Source of the DNA: Trueperaceae bacterium
GTDB taxonomy: Bacteria; Deinococcota; Deinococci; Deinococcales; Trueperaceae
Assembly: GCA_013697735.1 (NCBI GenBank)
Contig: JACCWH010000108.1
Span: forward strand, 1-39,244
DNA length: 39,244 nucleotides
Direction of reading: 5' to 3'
Of this stretch, positions 26,070 to 34,184 are shown in pieces (the stretch's first letter is position 1; each line of letters starts with the position of its first letter). Both the position numbers and the translations under genes were made by a program. The notes below the pieces were generated by a model. The model worked only from the letters and a program-made list of their open reading frames with translations. It made no database searches and was not told where the DNA came from.

Positions 26070-26638
26070 AGGCGCGCGGCACGCGCGGCGGCATCCTGCT
26101 CTCCCTCACGGCCGACGACACCGTCGAGACGATCGCGGCGACGCTCGAGCCCCAGCGCGAACTCCTCGCCGGCAGGGTGATCGTAGAGATCGCCGAGAAG
26201 GTCGCCTTTCCGGTGCTCGCGGCGATCGACGCGGCCGTCCGCGACGCCGGCGGTGAGCTCACCGACGTGCGGCCACCGTCGTCGGTCATGGCGCTGCGCG
26301 GCGAGACCGTCATCGTGGCCCGCACCATCCGCGGCGGTGGCCGCATCGACTCGACGGGCTCGATCGTGGTCCTCGGCGACGTCAATGCCGGCGCCGAGCT
26401 CGTCGCGAACGACGACGTGATCGTGACGGGGGTGCTGCGCGGTCTGCCGCACGCGGGGGCGGCCGGGAACGAGAAGGCCGTCATCTACGCCGAGCGGATC
26501 TTGTCGCCCCAGCTGAGGATCGCGGGGGAGCTGGCGCAATCTGGCGGTCGGGGCGTAGACGGCGCTCCCGACCGGAAGGGGCCCGAGGTCGCGCTCCTGC
26601 GCGAGGGTCAGATCGTGGTGCGACCCTGGGGGTCGTGA
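26066..26638 (+). CDS. minC: Septum site-determining protein MinC
   Basis: A 190-residue inhibitor of FtsZ assembly. The C-terminal beta-helix domain that binds MinD and FtsZ is clear: VIVARTIRGGGRIDSTGSIVVLGDVNAGAELVAND, quoted only in part here, then VTGVLRGLPHAGAAGNEKA and IYAERILSPQLRIAG (about residues 84-155). The N-terminal domain (about 1-75) is short, and a glycine-rich tail ends IVVRPWGS. The ATG overlaps the mrdA stop (ATGA). MinD and MinE do not follow, which is unusual; the next gene lies on the other strand and overlaps this one by 31 bp. Confidence 0.9.
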   Translation: MKARGTRGGILLSLTADDTVETIAATLEPQRELLAGRVIVEIAEKVAFPVLAAIDAAVRDAGGELTDVRPPSSVMALRGETVIVARTIRGGGRIDSTGSIVVLGDVNAGAELVANDDVIVTGVLRGLPHAGAAGNEKAVIYAERILSPQLRIAGELAQSGGRGVDGAPDRKGPEVALLREGQIVVRPWGS

Positions 26639-27714
26639 CCAGCGCGATCCTCGACCTCGACACCGATCCCGCTCTCGCTCGCGAGGGCGCGCGCCCTCGC
26701 GAGCGACCAGGCTCCGGCGACCGGCTCGCCCACCGCGCGTCGCACCACCGTACGGAGGCTCGCGGTCAGTGCCGCGCCGATCGGCTCCTCCAGCGCCGTC
26801 GCGACCCCACCCGCCAGCGCGATCGCGTTCGGTGGCCGACCGCCCGTGCGTTCGAGCGCCGTTGCCACCGTGGCCACCAGCTCCGCGAGGTAGGCGACGG
26901 CGCCGTCGCGGAGAGAACGGGCGGTGGGGTCGGCTGCGGCGTGCTCGAGCACGAGCGGCGCCAGCGCCGCGAACTCGGCCGGCGTCGCCGTGCGCGCGCG
27001 CCCCACGAGGGCGTCGACGCCCGCTCCCCACGTTCCCTGCACGGCGCGCGCGAGGGCTCCATCGGGGTCGCGACCGTCGCAGGCGCGCAGCGCAGCGCGC
27101 ACCGCCTCGATCCCGAGCCAGGCGCCGCTCCCCTCGTCGCCCACGCGCGAGCCCCAGCCGCCGACACGCACGCGCACCGCGCCAGTGACGCCGACCGCGA
27201 CGCTGCCGGTGCCCGCGACGAGCAGCACGCGGACAGTGGGCGGCGCCTCGTCGTACGCGGAGGGGGCGTCGGTGGCCGGCAGCGCTCCCTCGAGCGCGAT
27301 CCAGGGATCGCCGACGAGCTCCAGGCGGTCTGCCGCGAGTCCGCCAGCCACGAGCGCCGTGGTCATGGCTCGCCGCTCGGCGTCGCGATCGACGCCGGCG
27401 AGACCGATCGTGACGAAGGCCCGGGAAAGCCCATCGGCAGGACCCGCGCCTTGCCTCCAGGCGTCATCGAGCAAGGCCAGCAGCGACGCCGCCGCGGCCT
27501 CGACCCCGACCGCGTAGGGGTTGCAGGAGCGCTCGACCGTCGCGGTGCCGGCCGGCCGTGACGCTCCGGCGTGCGAGGTCGGCGCCGCCCAGGCGCGGCC
27601 GCGTGTGCCGCCGCCGTCGACGCCCACCGCCCAGACCCCGCTTGCGTCCGGCGGCTCCGCCGGGCTGCGCTGCGCCGCATCGGGCGAGGGGTCGGGCGGC
27701 AGGGCGGGAGTCAC
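26608..27714 (-). CDS. BadF/MurK-like amino-sugar kinase (GlcNAc/MurNAc kinase candidate)
   Basis: A 368-residue member of the BadF/BadG/BcrA/BcrD ATPase family in the ASKHA fold. The group includes MurK, which phosphorylates MurNAc and GlcNAc, and eukaryotic GlcNAc kinase. Phosphate-binding VGVDGGGTRGRAW is at about residues 29-41, then TIGLAGVD, VLLVAGTGSVAVGV (phosphate 2) and the GGWGSRVGDEGSGAWLGIEAV segment diagnostic of sugar kinases of this family, with ALAGGVA (adenosine) near the end. GTG at 27714 is chosen because it lies 7 nt after the nagZ stop; the longer frame would run deep into nagZ. Co-transcription with nagZ makes amino-sugar phosphorylation much more likely than benzoyl-CoA reductase activation. 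Confidence 0.85.
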   Translation of the reverse strand: MTPALPPDPSPDAAQRSPAEPPDASGVWAVGVDGGGTRGRAWAAPTSHAGASRPAGTATVERSCNPYAVGVEAAAASLLALLDDAWRQGAGPADGLSRAFVTIGLAGVDRDAERRAMTTALVAGGLAADRLELVGDPWIALEGALPATDAPSAYDEAPPTVRVLLVAGTGSVAVGVTGAVRVRVGGWGSRVGDEGSGAWLGIEAVRAALRACDGRDPDGALARAVQGTWGAGVDALVGRARTATPAEFAALAPLVLEHAAADPTARSLRDGAVAYLAELVATVATALERTGGRPPNAIALAGGVATALEEPIGAALTASLRTVVRRAVGEPVAGAWSLARARALASESGIGVEVEDRAGHDPQGRTTI

Positions 27715-27721
27715 TCGGAAG

Positions 27722-29215
27722 TCACTCGGGCAGCGCCTCGAGCGCGACGGGTGGGCGACCGACCGTGGGAGCGCCCAAGAGCGCCGCCACCGCGGCTCGT
27801 GCGGAGGCGGCACGAAAGCCGAACGTCACGAGTGCGGGGCGCGGGAGCAGTGCCACGTTGGCCGGGTTCCAGAGCGTGATGTGCACGCTCGGGACGCCCG
27901 CATCCCGTGCACGGGCGACGGCTCGACGCGCCCCCTCGACGTCGCGCTCGGTCAGCGGTTTCGGCGCGGCGGTGCTCACCAGGAGCGCCTGCGCGCCCGC
28001 GAGCGCCGCGTCGAGGTCGGGATCGCGATCGAGGTGGCGCACGGGGATGCCGGCCTCGTCGAGCGCCGCCTCGAGTGCCGCCGTCGGTCGGACACCGGTC
28101 TCGCTCGCCGTGCCGGCGGTGACGACGGCGCTCACGAGCACCACCGGCTTCCCCGGAACGAGTCGCGGCAGGGTACCGAGCGTGACGAGGGCGCGCCGCG
28201 CCGCTTCGTCGACGAGGCCGAGGTCGGCGCTCGTGCTCTCGAGCGGACCGTGAGCGCCGTTGGGATAGTCGTGCAGCAAACGTGCCACACGCGCCTCCGC
28301 GGTCGCGACGCGCTCGGCCCCGAGCCTGCCGTCTGAGCGCGCCCGTTCGACTTCGTGCACCACGCGCAGATGCTCTTCGAGGGTGCCGCACGAGAGCGGG
28401 ACGTCGGCGCCGGCGGCGAGCGCGAGCACCGCCGCCTGCGGCGCCGACCAGCGGTCCGCGATCGCTCGCATGTTCAGGGCGTCGGTGAACACGACGCCGT
28501 CGAAGCCCAGCGCGTCTCGCAGCGCGCCCTCGAGCGTGGCGCGCGAGAGCGTCGACGGCCACTCGGGATCGAGCGCCGGAACGAGCAGGTGAGCGGTCAT
28601 CACGGCGGCGGCCCCCGCCTCGATGCCGGCGCGGAAGGGCGCCCACTCCAGCCGCTCGAGGCGCTCGCGCGAGGCGTCGAGGCGCGGCAGGTCGAGGTGA
28701 GAATCGACGGCGACGTCGCCGTGCCCGGGGAAGTGCTTGAGCGTGGCAGCGACGCCCGCCCCCTGCAGGCCGCGCACGAAGGCCGCCACGTGCCGCGCGA
28801 CGCGCTCGGGATCGGCGCCGAACGAGCGGTCGCCGATCACGGGGTTGGCCGCGTCGATCTGCACGTCGGCGACGGGCGCGAAATCGACCGTGCAACCGAT
28901 CGCGCGTAGCCCGCGAGCCGTGACCGCGCCGAGCGCCTCGGAGAGCAGCTCGTCGTCGGCGGCGCCGAGCGCCATCGCGCTCGGGGGCGACGGCAGGGCA
29001 GCGAGCCGGACCACGCCGCCGCCCTCCTGGTCGATGCTCACGAGCACCTCGCGACCGGCCGCGTCGCGCAGATCGGCGATGAGATCGCGGCCGCGTTCCG
29101 GGTCGACGAGATTGCGCGAGAAGAGGCAGACGCCGGCGATGGGCTCGCTCGCGAGCGCAGCGCGCTCGTCGTTCGTGAGCGCGGGGCCTTCGAGGTCGAT
29201 CACGACGACTGGCAT
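27722..29215 (-). CDS. nagZ: Family 3 beta-N-acetylglucosaminidase NagZ
   Basis: A 497-residue glycoside hydrolase family 3 enzyme that removes terminal beta-linked GlcNAc from muropeptides (GlcNAc-MurNAc or anhydroMurNAc). The catalytic Asp/His motifs of NagZ are seen: VSIDQEGGGVVRL, FAPVADV, NPVIGDRSFG, the flexible loop KHFPGHGDVAVDSH (about residues 157-170, with the acid/base His) and the nucleophile Asp in VVFTDALNMRAI (about 243-254). No signal peptide is present, so it should act in the cytoplasm after uptake. A C-terminal domain of about 150 residues follows the barrel, as in longer Gram-positive-type enzymes. AGGAGG at 29220-29225 lies 4 nt before the ATG. It is the fourth gene of the salvage operon. 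Confidence 0.93.
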   Translation of the reverse strand: MPVVVIDLEGPALTNDERAALASEPIAGVCLFSRNLVDPERGRDLIADLRDAAGREVLVSIDQEGGGVVRLAALPSPPSAMALGAADDELLSEALGAVTARGLRAIGCTVDFAPVADVQIDAANPVIGDRSFGADPERVARHVAAFVRGLQGAGVAATLKHFPGHGDVAVDSHLDLPRLDASRERLERLEWAPFRAGIEAGAAAVMTAHLLVPALDPEWPSTLSRATLEGALRDALGFDGVVFTDALNMRAIADRWSAPQAAVLALAAGADVPLSCGTLEEHLRVVHEVERARSDGRLGAERVATAEARVARLLHDYPNGAHGPLESTSADLGLVDEAARRALVTLGTLPRLVPGKPVVLVSAVVTAGTASETGVRPTAALEAALDEAGIPVRHLDRDPDLDAALAGAQALLVSTAAPKPLTERDVEGARRAVARARDAGVPSVHITLWNPANVALLPRPALVTFGFRAASARAAVAALLGAPTVGRPPVALEALPE

Positions 29216-29230
29216 GGGGCCTCCTGCGAG

Positions 29231-30346
29231 TCAGCGGCTCTTCACGTCGAGGGCGTCGCGAAGTGCGTCGCCCACGAAGTTGAAGGCGAGCACGGAGAGC
29301 ACGATGAGGGCGCCGGGCGCCAGCAGCCACGGGTAGAGCGAGAGCGCTTCGAACGATTGCGCGTCGGCGAGCAGGAGCCCCCACGAGGTCATCGGCTCCT
29401 TGATGCCGAGCCCCAGGAACGATAGCGCGCTCTCGCCCAGGATGTACGCCGGCAGCGCCAACGTGGCGGCGATCACCAGGTAGGAGGTGATGTTCGGCAA
29501 CACGTGGCGGAGCACCACGCGCATGTCGCGCGCGCCCAGCGCCTGCGCCGCCTGGACGTACTCCACCTCGCGCGTCGCCAGCACCTGCCCGCGCACCACG
29601 CGCGCGAGCCCGGCCCAGCCGATGAGCGCGAGCACCGCCACGATCCCGAGGTAGACCCATGTGGACGGCCAGTTGGCCGGGATGATCGTCGCGAGCGCGA
29701 GCAGGAGCGGGAGCCGTGGGAACGAGAGGAGCACCTCCAGCATGCGCTGGATGGCGCCGTCGACCCAGCCGCCGTAGTAGCCCGATATCCCGCCCACCAC
29801 GATGCCGATCGAGAAGCTGATGAGGATGCCGATGAGCCCCACCGTGAGCGAGACCTGCGACCCGACGAGCGTCCGCGACAGGAGGTCGCGACCGAACCGG
29901 TCGGTGCCGAGCAGGAAAGCACGCCCTTCGGCGACGCCGAAGAGGTGCACGTCGGTGGGGAAGAGGCCGAAGAGGCGGTAGCGGTCGCCGCGAACGATGA
30001 GGCGGATCGGTTCGGGCGCATCGGTGCGCGGTTCGTAAAGGCGGCGGAAGGTGACGGGGTCACGCGTCGCCTCGAGGGGGTAGATGAAGGGGCGGACGAG
30101 CCGCCCTTCGTGGAAAACGTGGATCCCCTGCGGCGGCCGGTGCACGTCGCCGCGGTGCTGGACGGTGATGCCGTAGGGCGCAAGGAAGGGCGCGAAGAGT
30201 GCGATCAGGTAGAGCGCGATCAGGATCGCGCCGCCCGCCAGCCCCACGCGGTTGGCAGCGAAGCGGCGCCAGGCCTTGCGCGGAGCGGGCGTGGGGGCGC
30301 CGTCGGGGGCGAACTCCTGCGCGCGGAGGGTCGATGCGTCAGCCAT
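29231..30346 (-). CDS. ABC transporter permease, DppC/OppC family
   Basis: A 371-residue inner-membrane permease of a peptide-type ABC importer. An N-terminal helix (GLAGGAILIALYLIALFAPFLAPYG) is followed by an unusually long periplasmic loop of about 90 residues (about 55-140), then the binding-protein-dependent transport domain from LGTDRFGRDLLSRTLVGSQVSL. The ATPase-contact EAA loop reads EYVQAAQALGARDMRVVLRH. The ATG overlaps the permease upstream by 8 bp (the dppB-like gene ends TAT GGC TGA). It is followed after 15 nt by nagZ. Homology does not tell peptides from oligosaccharides; the context suggests muropeptides or amino sugars. Confidence 0.9.
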   Translation of the reverse strand: MADASTLRAQEFAPDGAPTPAPRKAWRRFAANRVGLAGGAILIALYLIALFAPFLAPYGITVQHRGDVHRPPQGIHVFHEGRLVRPFIYPLEATRDPVTFRRLYEPRTDAPEPIRLIVRGDRYRLFGLFPTDVHLFGVAEGRAFLLGTDRFGRDLLSRTLVGSQVSLTVGLIGILISFSIGIVVGGISGYYGGWVDGAIQRMLEVLLSFPRLPLLLALATIIPANWPSTWVYLGIVAVLALIGWAGLARVVRGQVLATREVEYVQAAQALGARDMRVVLRHVLPNITSYLVIAATLALPAYILGESALSFLGLGIKEPMTSWGLLLADAQSFEALSLYPWLLAPGALIVLSVLAFNFVGDALRDALDVKSR

Positions 30347-31310
30347 AGCGGATCCGCGGGTCGACCCAGGCCAGCGCGAGGTCGGCGAGCAGGTTGCCGA
30401 TCATGAGCAGGAGGCTGGCGAAGAGGAGCAGCGTCATGGCGACGTACTGATCCTTCGCGAGCAGCGACGAATAGAGCAGCGGGCCGATGGTCGGGAGGTT
30501 GAGGACGATCGAAGCGATGATCGTGCCGTTGATCAGCTCGGGGAGTTGCAGGCCGGCCATGGAGACGAGCGGATTGATGGCGGTTCGCACCGCGTGTCGC
30601 ATGGTCACGCGGTGCTCCGAGACACCCTTCGCGCGCGCGGTACGCACATAGTCGGCGTCGAGCACGTCGAGGAGGTTGGCGCGCATCTGGCGCATGATCG
30701 TCGCCACGCCCCCCGTGCCGATCGCCAGGATGGGGATCCAGAGGTGGTCGAGCATGTCGACGAACTTTGCCCAGGTCCAGCTCTCGCCGATGAAGCGGGG
30801 ACTGAAGAGCCCGCCGACGTTGGTGCCGCCGTACGCGAGCACCATCGCGACGAGCAGCAGCGCCACGAGGAAGTCGGGAACGGCGAGCCCGACGTACCCC
30901 ACGAACGACGCGACCGCGTCGGTGAAGCCGTTGCGCTTCAACGCCGTGTAGATACCGAGCGGCACCGCCACGATCCAGGCGAACAGGAGCGTGACGAGTG
31001 CGATCACCACGGTCCAGGCGAGGCGCTCCCCGATCATGCTGGCGACCGGGCGGTTGGCGAAGAACGAGAAGCCGAAGTCGCCGCGCGTGACGATGCCCCA
31101 GATCCAGCGACCGTACTGCTCGACTGGAGAGCGATCGAGGCCGAGCTGGGCGTTGATGCGCGCCACCGCTTCGCGCGAGAAGCGTGGGTCCTCGAGGTAG
31201 CGGTCGGTGAACGACCCCGGCTGCAGTTGAATGACGGCGAAGCAGATCGCCGATACCAGGAGCAGCGTCGGGATGAACGTGAGCAGGCGACGCGTCAGGA
31301 AGACGAGCAC
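30339..31310 (-). CDS. ABC transporter permease, DppB/OppB family
   Basis: A 323-residue partner permease with six membrane segments. It starts LVFLTRRLLTFIPTLLLVS, has the usual periplasmic LQPGSF region, GDFGFSFFANRPV, and the EAA loop DYVRTARAKGVSEHRVTMRHAVRTA (part quoted), ending ALAWVDPRIRYG, all standard for DppB. GTG at 31310 is preferred to the frame's upstream codons: GAAGGG lies just before it and the family usually begins with FLxRRL. No ATPase subunit genes (DppD/DppF type) lie in the window, so they must be supplied from elsewhere. Confidence 0.9.
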   Translation of the reverse strand: MLVFLTRRLLTFIPTLLLVSAICFAVIQLQPGSFTDRYLEDPRFSREAVARINAQLGLDRSPVEQYGRWIWGIVTRGDFGFSFFANRPVASMIGERLAWTVVIALVTLLFAWIVAVPLGIYTALKRNGFTDAVASFVGYVGLAVPDFLVALLLVAMVLAYGGTNVGGLFSPRFIGESWTWAKFVDMLDHLWIPILAIGTGGVATIMRQMRANLLDVLDADYVRTARAKGVSEHRVTMRHAVRTAINPLVSMAGLQLPELINGTIIASIVLNLPTIGPLLYSSLLAKDQYVAMTLLLFASLLLMIGNLLADLALAWVDPRIRYG

Positions 31311-31379
31311 GGTAGCCCTTCGCTCGAACTCACTCGGATGGTGGGTGAATGAGTCGTTGGCAAGATAGGTGCGGTGGGG

Positions 31380-31413
31380 GCGGAGGCGACGCCGCATCGG
31401 GCGCCGCCTCCGC
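31380..31413 (-). other. Intercistronic hairpin between binding-protein and permease genes
   Basis: GCGGAGGCG pairs with CGCCTCCGC, then after one A-C mismatch CGCC pairs with GGCG around a 6-nt loop: a stem of 13 pairs starting 5 nt after the solute-binding-protein stop. No T-tract follows, so it is not a normal terminator. Such hairpins commonly protect the upstream mRNA and give more binding protein than permease. Confidence 0.6.
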
Positions 31414-31418
31414 GTGGG

Positions 31419-33209
31419 TCAGCGTCGGAAGTAGAGCGGGACGGGGTTGTACCCCGGGATCACGCCCAGGCTGTAGACGAAGTTGCCGATGTGGTCGTAG
31501 ACCGCGGCCACGTTGGCGGGCTTGGCGATCATGATCACGGGGACGTTCTCGGCGTTGAGGCGCTGCCACTCGCGATAGAGCTCCGCGCGGTCGTCGGCGT
31601 CGGTCTCGACGGAGCCGCGATCGAAGATCTCGTAGATGCGGCGCTCCCAGTCCGCCATGGCGTCGAAGTTCGGCGCCTCCCCGGTGTCGGCGGGCTGCGT
31701 CGAGCGGTGCCAGTAGTACAGCGAGCCGCCGGGCTGCCAGATCGGCTTGCGCAGCTCGGGGTCGGGCTGGTTCCCGAGTGCGACGACGATGGCCTCGTAA
31801 TCACCCGAGAGTCCGGTGCCCAGGAGCTGGCTCGCCTGGATGCCCTGCAAGTTCACCCGGACACCGATCTCCGCGAAATCGTTCTGGAGGATGGTGGCGA
31901 TGTCGGTGAAGGCGGGCGAGTCGTTGCCGTAGGTGAGCGTGAACTCGAGCGCCCTACCCGCGGAGATGTTGCGCACGCCGTCGCCGTCGGTGTCGGTGAG
32001 GCCGAGCTCGTCGAGCGCGGTCGCGGCGGCCGCGAGGTCGTACTCGCCCATGAGGCCGGTGGTGTCTTCGTAGAAGGCGGCGTTCGCTGGTGCGGTCGGC
32101 GTCCCCGGGATCTCGGCGAGACCGTTGTAGACGTCGTCGATGACCCGCATGCGATCGACTGCGAGCTCCATCGCGCGGCGGAACTCGACGTTCGAGAAGA
32201 GCTCGGCGAGCTCCGCATCGGCGGCGTCGAAGTTGAAGGCGAGGTGGGGGGGCGAGCCGAAGAGGGCGGGCGACTGCACGACGTCGAAGTCGGCGCCGGC
32301 GAGCGAGCGCGTCATGAAGTCGGGGAACTGCGCTCCGCTGATGTTGAGCTGGTCGAGGTTGCCGGCGAGGAACTGCGCGACCTGCGCGTCGGTGCCGGGG
32401 ACGATCAGGTAGTCGAGGCGCTCCAGGTAGGGGAGGGGCGTGCCCGCTTCGTCGACCTTCCAGTAATCCGGGTTGCGCTCGAGGCGCACGAGCTGCCCGG
32501 GCGTGTAGGAGGTCAGGCGGAAGGGACCGGTGCCGACCACGAGTGACGGATCGACGTCGGTGGGCCAGGCGTTGTTGATGTCGGCCGGCGCGGCGCCGCC
32601 CTCGACGGAGAACGGCAGCAGCACGTGCTTGGGCATGATGAAGAAGCGCTGCTGCAGCAAGAAGGCCGGTGCGGCGGCCGGGAGCGTCATCCGGACCGTC
32701 ATGTCGTCGACGGCCTCGAAGGTCACGGGGCGCGACTCGCCGTCGACCGTGAACGTGAACTGCGCGGCGTCACCGGCGCGCGCCTCGGGGTTGGTGATGA
32801 TCTGCTCGTAGGTGAAGATCACGTCGTCGGCGGTGAAGTCGGTGCCGTCGTGCCAGGTCACGCCTTCGCGCAGGTGGAAGGTGTAGACCGTGCCATCGTC
32901 GGAGATCTCCCACGACTCGGCGAGGCCCGGAACGAGCTCGTAGTTCTCGAGATCGAACTCGACGAGGGAATCGAACATCTGCTGTGACAGCGTCTGGCTC
33001 ACGGTGCTGATCTCGCCGTAGTAGAAGAAGCGCGGTGGCGAGTCGCCCAGCACCATGGTCATGGCGCCGCCGCTCTGGCCGCTCTCGATGTCGAGTCCAG
33101 GGTAGGAGACGGTCTTCGGTTGCGCGAACGCCGCGCTGCCGAACACCAGGGCTCCCACCACCAGTACGGCGATCGTGCGAGCCAGTCCCTGACGTAGGGT
33201 CGTCTGCAT
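31419..33209 (-). CDS. Family 5 extracellular solute-binding protein of an ABC importer
   Basis: A 596-residue secreted receptor of the SBP_bac_5 (OppA/DppA/MppA) family, which delivers ligand to the permeases encoded next. A Sec signal peptide is clear (TIAVLVVGALVFGSAAFAQP, cleavage after AFA, about residue 29). There is no lipobox cysteine, so it is periplasmic rather than a lipoprotein. Family landmarks are LAESWEISDDGTVYTFHLREGVTWHDG (part quoted), FTADDVIFTYE, VVGTGPFRL, NPDYW and, near residue 412, DTDGDGVRN. GGGAGGT at 33215-33221 lies 5 nt before the ATG. Family 5 receptors bind peptides, murein tripeptide or chitin oligosaccharides; the neighbours favour a cell-wall fragment or amino sugar. 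Confidence 0.92.
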   Translation of the reverse strand: MQTTLRQGLARTIAVLVVGALVFGSAAFAQPKTVSYPGLDIESGQSGGAMTMVLGDSPPRFFYYGEISTVSQTLSQQMFDSLVEFDLENYELVPGLAESWEISDDGTVYTFHLREGVTWHDGTDFTADDVIFTYEQIITNPEARAGDAAQFTFTVDGESRPVTFEAVDDMTVRMTLPAAAPAFLLQQRFFIMPKHVLLPFSVEGGAAPADINNAWPTDVDPSLVVGTGPFRLTSYTPGQLVRLERNPDYWKVDEAGTPLPYLERLDYLIVPGTDAQVAQFLAGNLDQLNISGAQFPDFMTRSLAGADFDVVQSPALFGSPPHLAFNFDAADAELAELFSNVEFRRAMELAVDRMRVIDDVYNGLAEIPGTPTAPANAAFYEDTTGLMGEYDLAAAATALDELGLTDTDGDGVRNISAGRALEFTLTYGNDSPAFTDIATILQNDFAEIGVRVNLQGIQASQLLGTGLSGDYEAIVVALGNQPDPELRKPIWQPGGSLYYWHRSTQPADTGEAPNFDAMADWERRIYEIFDRGSVETDADDRAELYREWQRLNAENVPVIMIAKPANVAAVYDHIGNFVYSLGVIPGYNPVPLYFRR

Positions 33210-33344
33210 GAAGTACCTCCCATTCGTACGTTGATCTGCCCGCGTAGTCTACACCATTGGTCTAGGAGTGGTATATCCTGGTCACCAGTCGCAGGCCGGC
33301 CATCCCCTCCCGGGCGCCGCGCCGCCGGGAACGCGAGGGAAACC
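33210..33344. promoter_or_regulatory. Divergent control region of the importer operon and gntR
   Basis: This 135-base gap separates the two transcripts. It holds the importer -10 TAGACT (33246-33251, minus). The dyad ACCATTGGT (33253-33261) overlaps the half-site TGGTCTA (33258-33264). A TATATC hexamer at 33272-33277 could be the gntR -10, and the perfect dyad CTGGTCACCAG spans 33278-33288. The TGGTCTA half-site and ACCA/TGGT arms resemble operators of NagR/DasR-type HutC-family repressors. The region therefore probably carries autoregulatory operator sites for the adjacent regulator. Confidence 0.55.
33246..33251 (-). promoter_or_regulatory. -10 element of the salvage importer operon
   Basis: TAGACT on the minus strand, 36 nt before the ATG at 33209. 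Unlike the leaderless set, this transcript would have a leader of about 30 nt with a strong Shine-Dalgarno. An ACCATTGGT dyad touches its upstream edge. Confidence 0.5.
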
Positions 33345-34184
33345 ATGGCGTCCTCCGATGCCACGAAGCGCGTCACGATCGACCAGAAGGTCGTCGAGGT
33401 CGCCGTGCGCCTCGCGAACGCGAGCGCCGCCGCGCACGTCGATCTCGCCGTCGACAAGGAGTTGCCGACGCCCGCCTACCTGCAGCTTCGCGACAAGCTC
33501 CGCGGCGCCATCGACTCCGGAGCCTGGCCGGTGGGGCATGCGCTCCCCTCGGAACGTGACCTCGCTCTCTCCCTCGCCCTCTCGCGCATGACGGTCCGGC
33601 GCGCGTTCGAGGTGCTCGTCGACGACGGTTTCGTGGAGCAACGTCAGGGCTCGGGTACCTACGTCCGCTCGCGCCGACTGGAGCAGACGATCGACCGGGT
33701 CATCGGCTTCACGGACGAGGCGCGCCTGCTCGGTTTCAGGCCCGGAAGCCGCACCCTCGAGGTCGCCGGGGTGGAGGCGGAGGGCGTGGTCGCCGCCGCG
33801 CTCCGCTGCGACGCTGGCAGTGTCGTGCTCCGTGTGGTGCGCATCCGAACGGCCGACGACCTACCGCTGGCGCTCCAAGTCGCCTACCTCCGGCCGCAGA
33901 TGACCACGCTCACGGCCGAGGCGCTCGCACGCTTCGGCAGCCTCTACCGGGCCGTGGCCGCGATGTACGGGGTCACCGCGGCGCGTGCGCGCCAGACGAT
34001 CGGCGCCCGGCTGCCGACGCCCGAGGAACGCTCGCTCCTCGACGTGCCCGCCGGACTCCCCGTGCTCGCGCTCGAGCGCACCACCTTCGACGAGCGCGAC
34101 GTCCCCTTCGAGTACGTTCGCTCCGCCTACCGCGGCGACCGCTACTCACTGGCGCTCGATCTCCGCTCACCCGACGGGGGATGA
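33345..34184 (+). CDS. GntR-family transcription regulator, HutC subfamily
   Basis: A 279-residue regulator. About 45 N-terminal residues precede a GntR winged helix (PAYLQLRDKLRGAIDSGAW, LPSERDLALSLALSRMTVRRAFEVLVDDGFVEQRQGSGTYV in part, about residues 46-110). A UTRA ligand-binding domain follows (about 125-275). HutC-subfamily members such as NagR and DasR respond to phosphorylated amino sugars, but the ligand here is only inferred from the neighbouring nagZ and kinase genes. The ATG at 33345 has GAGGGA at 33335-33340. Starts further upstream would lie inside the control region. The stop overlaps the acetyltransferase start (ATGA). Confidence 0.9.
   Translation: MASSDATKRVTIDQKVVEVAVRLANASAAAHVDLAVDKELPTPAYLQLRDKLRGAIDSGAWPVGHALPSERDLALSLALSRMTVRRAFEVLVDDGFVEQRQGSGTYVRSRRLEQTIDRVIGFTDEARLLGFRPGSRTLEVAGVEAEGVVAAALRCDAGSVVLRVVRIRTADDLPLALQVAYLRPQMTTLTAEALARFGSLYRAVAAMYGVTAARARQTIGARLPTPEERSLLDVPAGLPVLALERTTFDERDVPFEYVRSAYRGDRYSLALDLRSPDGG

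Noticed and set aside
31940-32000. EF-hand-like DTDGDGVRN loop in the solute-binding protein
   Set aside because: A DxDGDG loop at this place is common in family 5 solute-binding proteins, so it is not a special feature of this one.
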